6,458 nucleotides of DNA from positions 1 through 6,458 of the forward strand of contig JAEXJH010000135.1 in the NCBI GenBank assembly GCA_023445955.1, given 5' to 3'. The translations under genes were made by a program, and so were the position numbers. The stretch is from Pseudomonadota bacterium. GTDB lineage: Bacteria > Pseudomonadota > Alphaproteobacteria > Caulobacterales > Caulobacteraceae. Under the pieces are notes generated by a model. It saw nothing but the letters and a program-made list of their open reading frames with translations, ran no database searches and was not told the origin of the DNA. Every line of letters begins with the position of its first letter. Within the stretch, counting starts at the first letter, position 1. Positions 5,355 through 6,458 of the stretch are shown in pieces.

Positions 5355-6035
5355 CTAGAATAACCGTCCCTGCAGCCACAGGATGGCGGGATAGGTCGCA
5401 AGCCACGTCCAGAAGAAGCGGTTGAGACCGAAGAGGCAGGCGTTGGCCAGGTGGAAGGTCGCGGCGACCACCAGGCCCGCGATCAGCGCGGGCTTCCACA
5501 GCAGGGTCAGCGGGAAGACCAGCTCGAAGGCCATCACCGCCCACGACATGGCCAGCAGCAGCCGGGGCTGGTCGGCGAAGCGGCGCAGGTCCTGCGCCAC
5601 CGGATAGGCCGAGAACTGGAACACGTCGCGCAAGGCCCGGCCCGAGCGCCAGTCGGGGTTCACGATCTTGACCCCGCCGGAGATGAAATAGCTGAGCATC
5701 AGCTGCGCGCCGAGATAGCCGAACGGCAGCTCCTTCAGCGCCGGGACCGGCAGCAGGCGGGTCGCCACCAGGCACCACAGCGCCAGCAGGCCCATACGGT
5801 CGCTGCCGCCATTATAGGGTCCCTGGAAGCGGTGCAGGATCAGCAGCGACAGTCCCGCCAACCCAACCAGTGGCCAAGGCGCGACAAGGCCGGCGATCAC
5901 CAGGCCACACAGGATGATCCGCGCCCCGAACAGGACTCGCTCGTCGCGGAAGCCGCGCAGGTGCTCCAGGCTCTGCTGGATCAGGGCCAGGGCCAGCAGG
6001 ATCTCGGTCAGGCGTACGGCGGCTTCCAAGCTCAT
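5355..6035 (-). CDS. HTTM-like integral membrane protein
   Basis: A 226-aa hydrophobic protein with roughly six to eight predicted membrane helices, clearest at about 36-68, 82-98, 107-122, 157-200 and 205-222. Two conserved stretches resemble the HTTM superfamily, which is related to the membrane part of vitamin K-dependent gamma-carboxylase: QLMLSYFISGGVKI followed by WRSGRAL (111-134), and FHLANACLFGLNRFFWTW (194-211). The catalytic carboxylase half is absent, so carboxylase activity should not be assumed. An upstream extension is open, but the ATG at 6035 is chosen because it overlaps the preceding gene's stop as ATGA, the usual sign of coupling, and because the extension is low-complexity and not membrane-like. 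The protein likely acts with the product of that preceding gene. The substrate is unknown. Confidence 0.8.
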   Translation of the reverse strand: MSLEAAVRLTEILLALALIQQSLEHLRGFRDERVLFGARIILCGLVIAGLVAPWPLVGLAGLSLLILHRFQGPYNGGSDRMGLLALWCLVATRLLPVPALKELPFGYLGAQLMLSYFISGGVKIVNPDWRSGRALRDVFQFSAYPVAQDLRRFADQPRLLLAMSWAVMAFELVFPLTLLWKPALIAGLVVAATFHLANACLFGLNRFFWTWLATYPAILWLQGRLF

Positions 6036-6458
6036 CGGACGTCGATGTCCTTCAGCAGCTGCGGCGCCGGCTGAAACAGGATCTCCTCGGCGTCCCGGCT
6101 GACGAACACCAGGCGAAAGCACAGCCACGGCCGCGCCGAGTCCTGTGGCTCAGACGCCAGGTCGGCGGCGATGCGCTTGAAGAGCTCGGCCTCGCTGTGA
6201 TCGGGCGTCCGGTCCTCAGCCAGGCGCTCGGCGCAGCTCATCACGAACAGGGTCTGGTTCCAGCGCGGGTTCCAGGCCAGGCGCGCCAGCAGGGTCGCGA
6301 CCGACACCTGCTGAGGACGCGGCCGAAACTCCCGCCAGGCCCCCGTCGTGTCGCCCGGCGAGGCCAGCAGGGCGTACTCGACGCGCGGGGCCGGCGCGAT
6401 CACGTCGAAGAAATTGCACGCCGGGATCAGCGCGGGGAGCAGGAGCTTGAGGGGACCA
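6032..6458 (-). CDS. Conserved hypothetical protein, N-terminus beyond the window edge
   Basis: The reading frame is open to the last base, so the visible 141 residues are a C-terminal part of unknown but probably nearly full extent. The first visible residues read GPLKLLLPALIPACNFFD, a compact hydrophobic opening that suggests the true start is only a few codons outside. A GTG at 6403 is in frame but would discard this well-formed segment, so it is not taken as the start. The middle has WNPRWNQTLFVMSCAERL, and the C-terminus is hydrophilic. I do not recognise a named domain. The stop overlaps the HTTM-like gene by 4 bp (ATGA), which strongly suggests a shared operon and possibly a shared complex at the membrane. 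Confidence 0.75.
   Translation of the reverse strand, partial: GPLKLLLPALIPACNFFDVIAPAPRVEYALLASPGDTTGAWREFRPRPQQVSVATLLARLAWNPRWNQTLFVMSCAERLAEDRTPDHSEAELFKRIAADLASEPQDSARPWLCFRLVFVSRDAEEILFQPAPQLLKDIDVR

Noticed and set aside
3746..5425. 559-aa open frame on the + strand overlapping the glycosyltransferase
   Set aside because: It is the second frame of a G/C-rich gene: rich in Arg, Pro, Gly and Ala, without domain motifs, while the overlapping frame has all GT4 motifs and third-position G/C bias.
1..6458. CRISPR array, insertion sequence, integrase or prophage genes
   Set aside because: No regularly spaced repeats, transposase or integrase motifs, or terminal inverted repeats were seen on either strand.

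Overview
The window looks like a high-GC alphaproteobacterium, most likely Caulobacter or a close relative. This rests on strong G/C preference at third codon positions, typical caulobacterial protein sequences, GANTC (CcrM) sites, and two -10 elements close to the Caulobacter housekeeping form GCTANAWC. The species call is an inference from style; nothing in the window proves it.

Layout. (1) 1-209: the structured end of an unseen upstream transcript (two short hairpins, then a rho-independent terminator at 45-68), followed by a gene-free leader holding four GANTC sites in 140 bp. (2) 210-1847, + strand: a 545-aa protein of unrecognised family with a clear PD-(D/E)XK nuclease core in its C-terminal half. 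Its codon use is less GC-biased than its neighbours', so it is probably an acquired accessory gene. (3) 1848-2034: a convergent spacer with one hairpin and a short direct repeat. (4) 2035-2664, - strand: a TetR-family regulator that appears to be translated from a leaderless mRNA. (5) 2665-2949: a 285-bp divergent control region. (6) 2950-4880, + strand: a two-gene operon with a TGATG overlap, encoding a COG2908 metallophosphoesterase and a GT4 glycosyltransferase. This pair fits the alphaproteobacterial PlcP-Agt module, which replaces membrane phospholipids with glycolipids when phosphate is scarce. A degenerate PHO-box-like repeat sits directly upstream of a good -10 element that has no -35. 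(7) 4877-6458, - strand: a DUF1801 protein, an HTTM-like membrane protein and a conserved hypothetical protein cut by the window edge. The last two overlap by ATGA and form an operon.

How the genes may work together. In the proposed lipid module the phosphoesterase would remove the phosphorylated head group from a phospholipid, leaving diacylglycerol. The glycosyltransferase, with a basic C-terminal tail suited to membrane binding, would glycosylate that diacylglycerol. The TetR gene is divergent from this operon and could regulate it, itself, or neither. The nuclease gene has no partner gene in the window. It is the best candidate for something undescribed, but nothing beyond a probable nuclease fold can be claimed for it.
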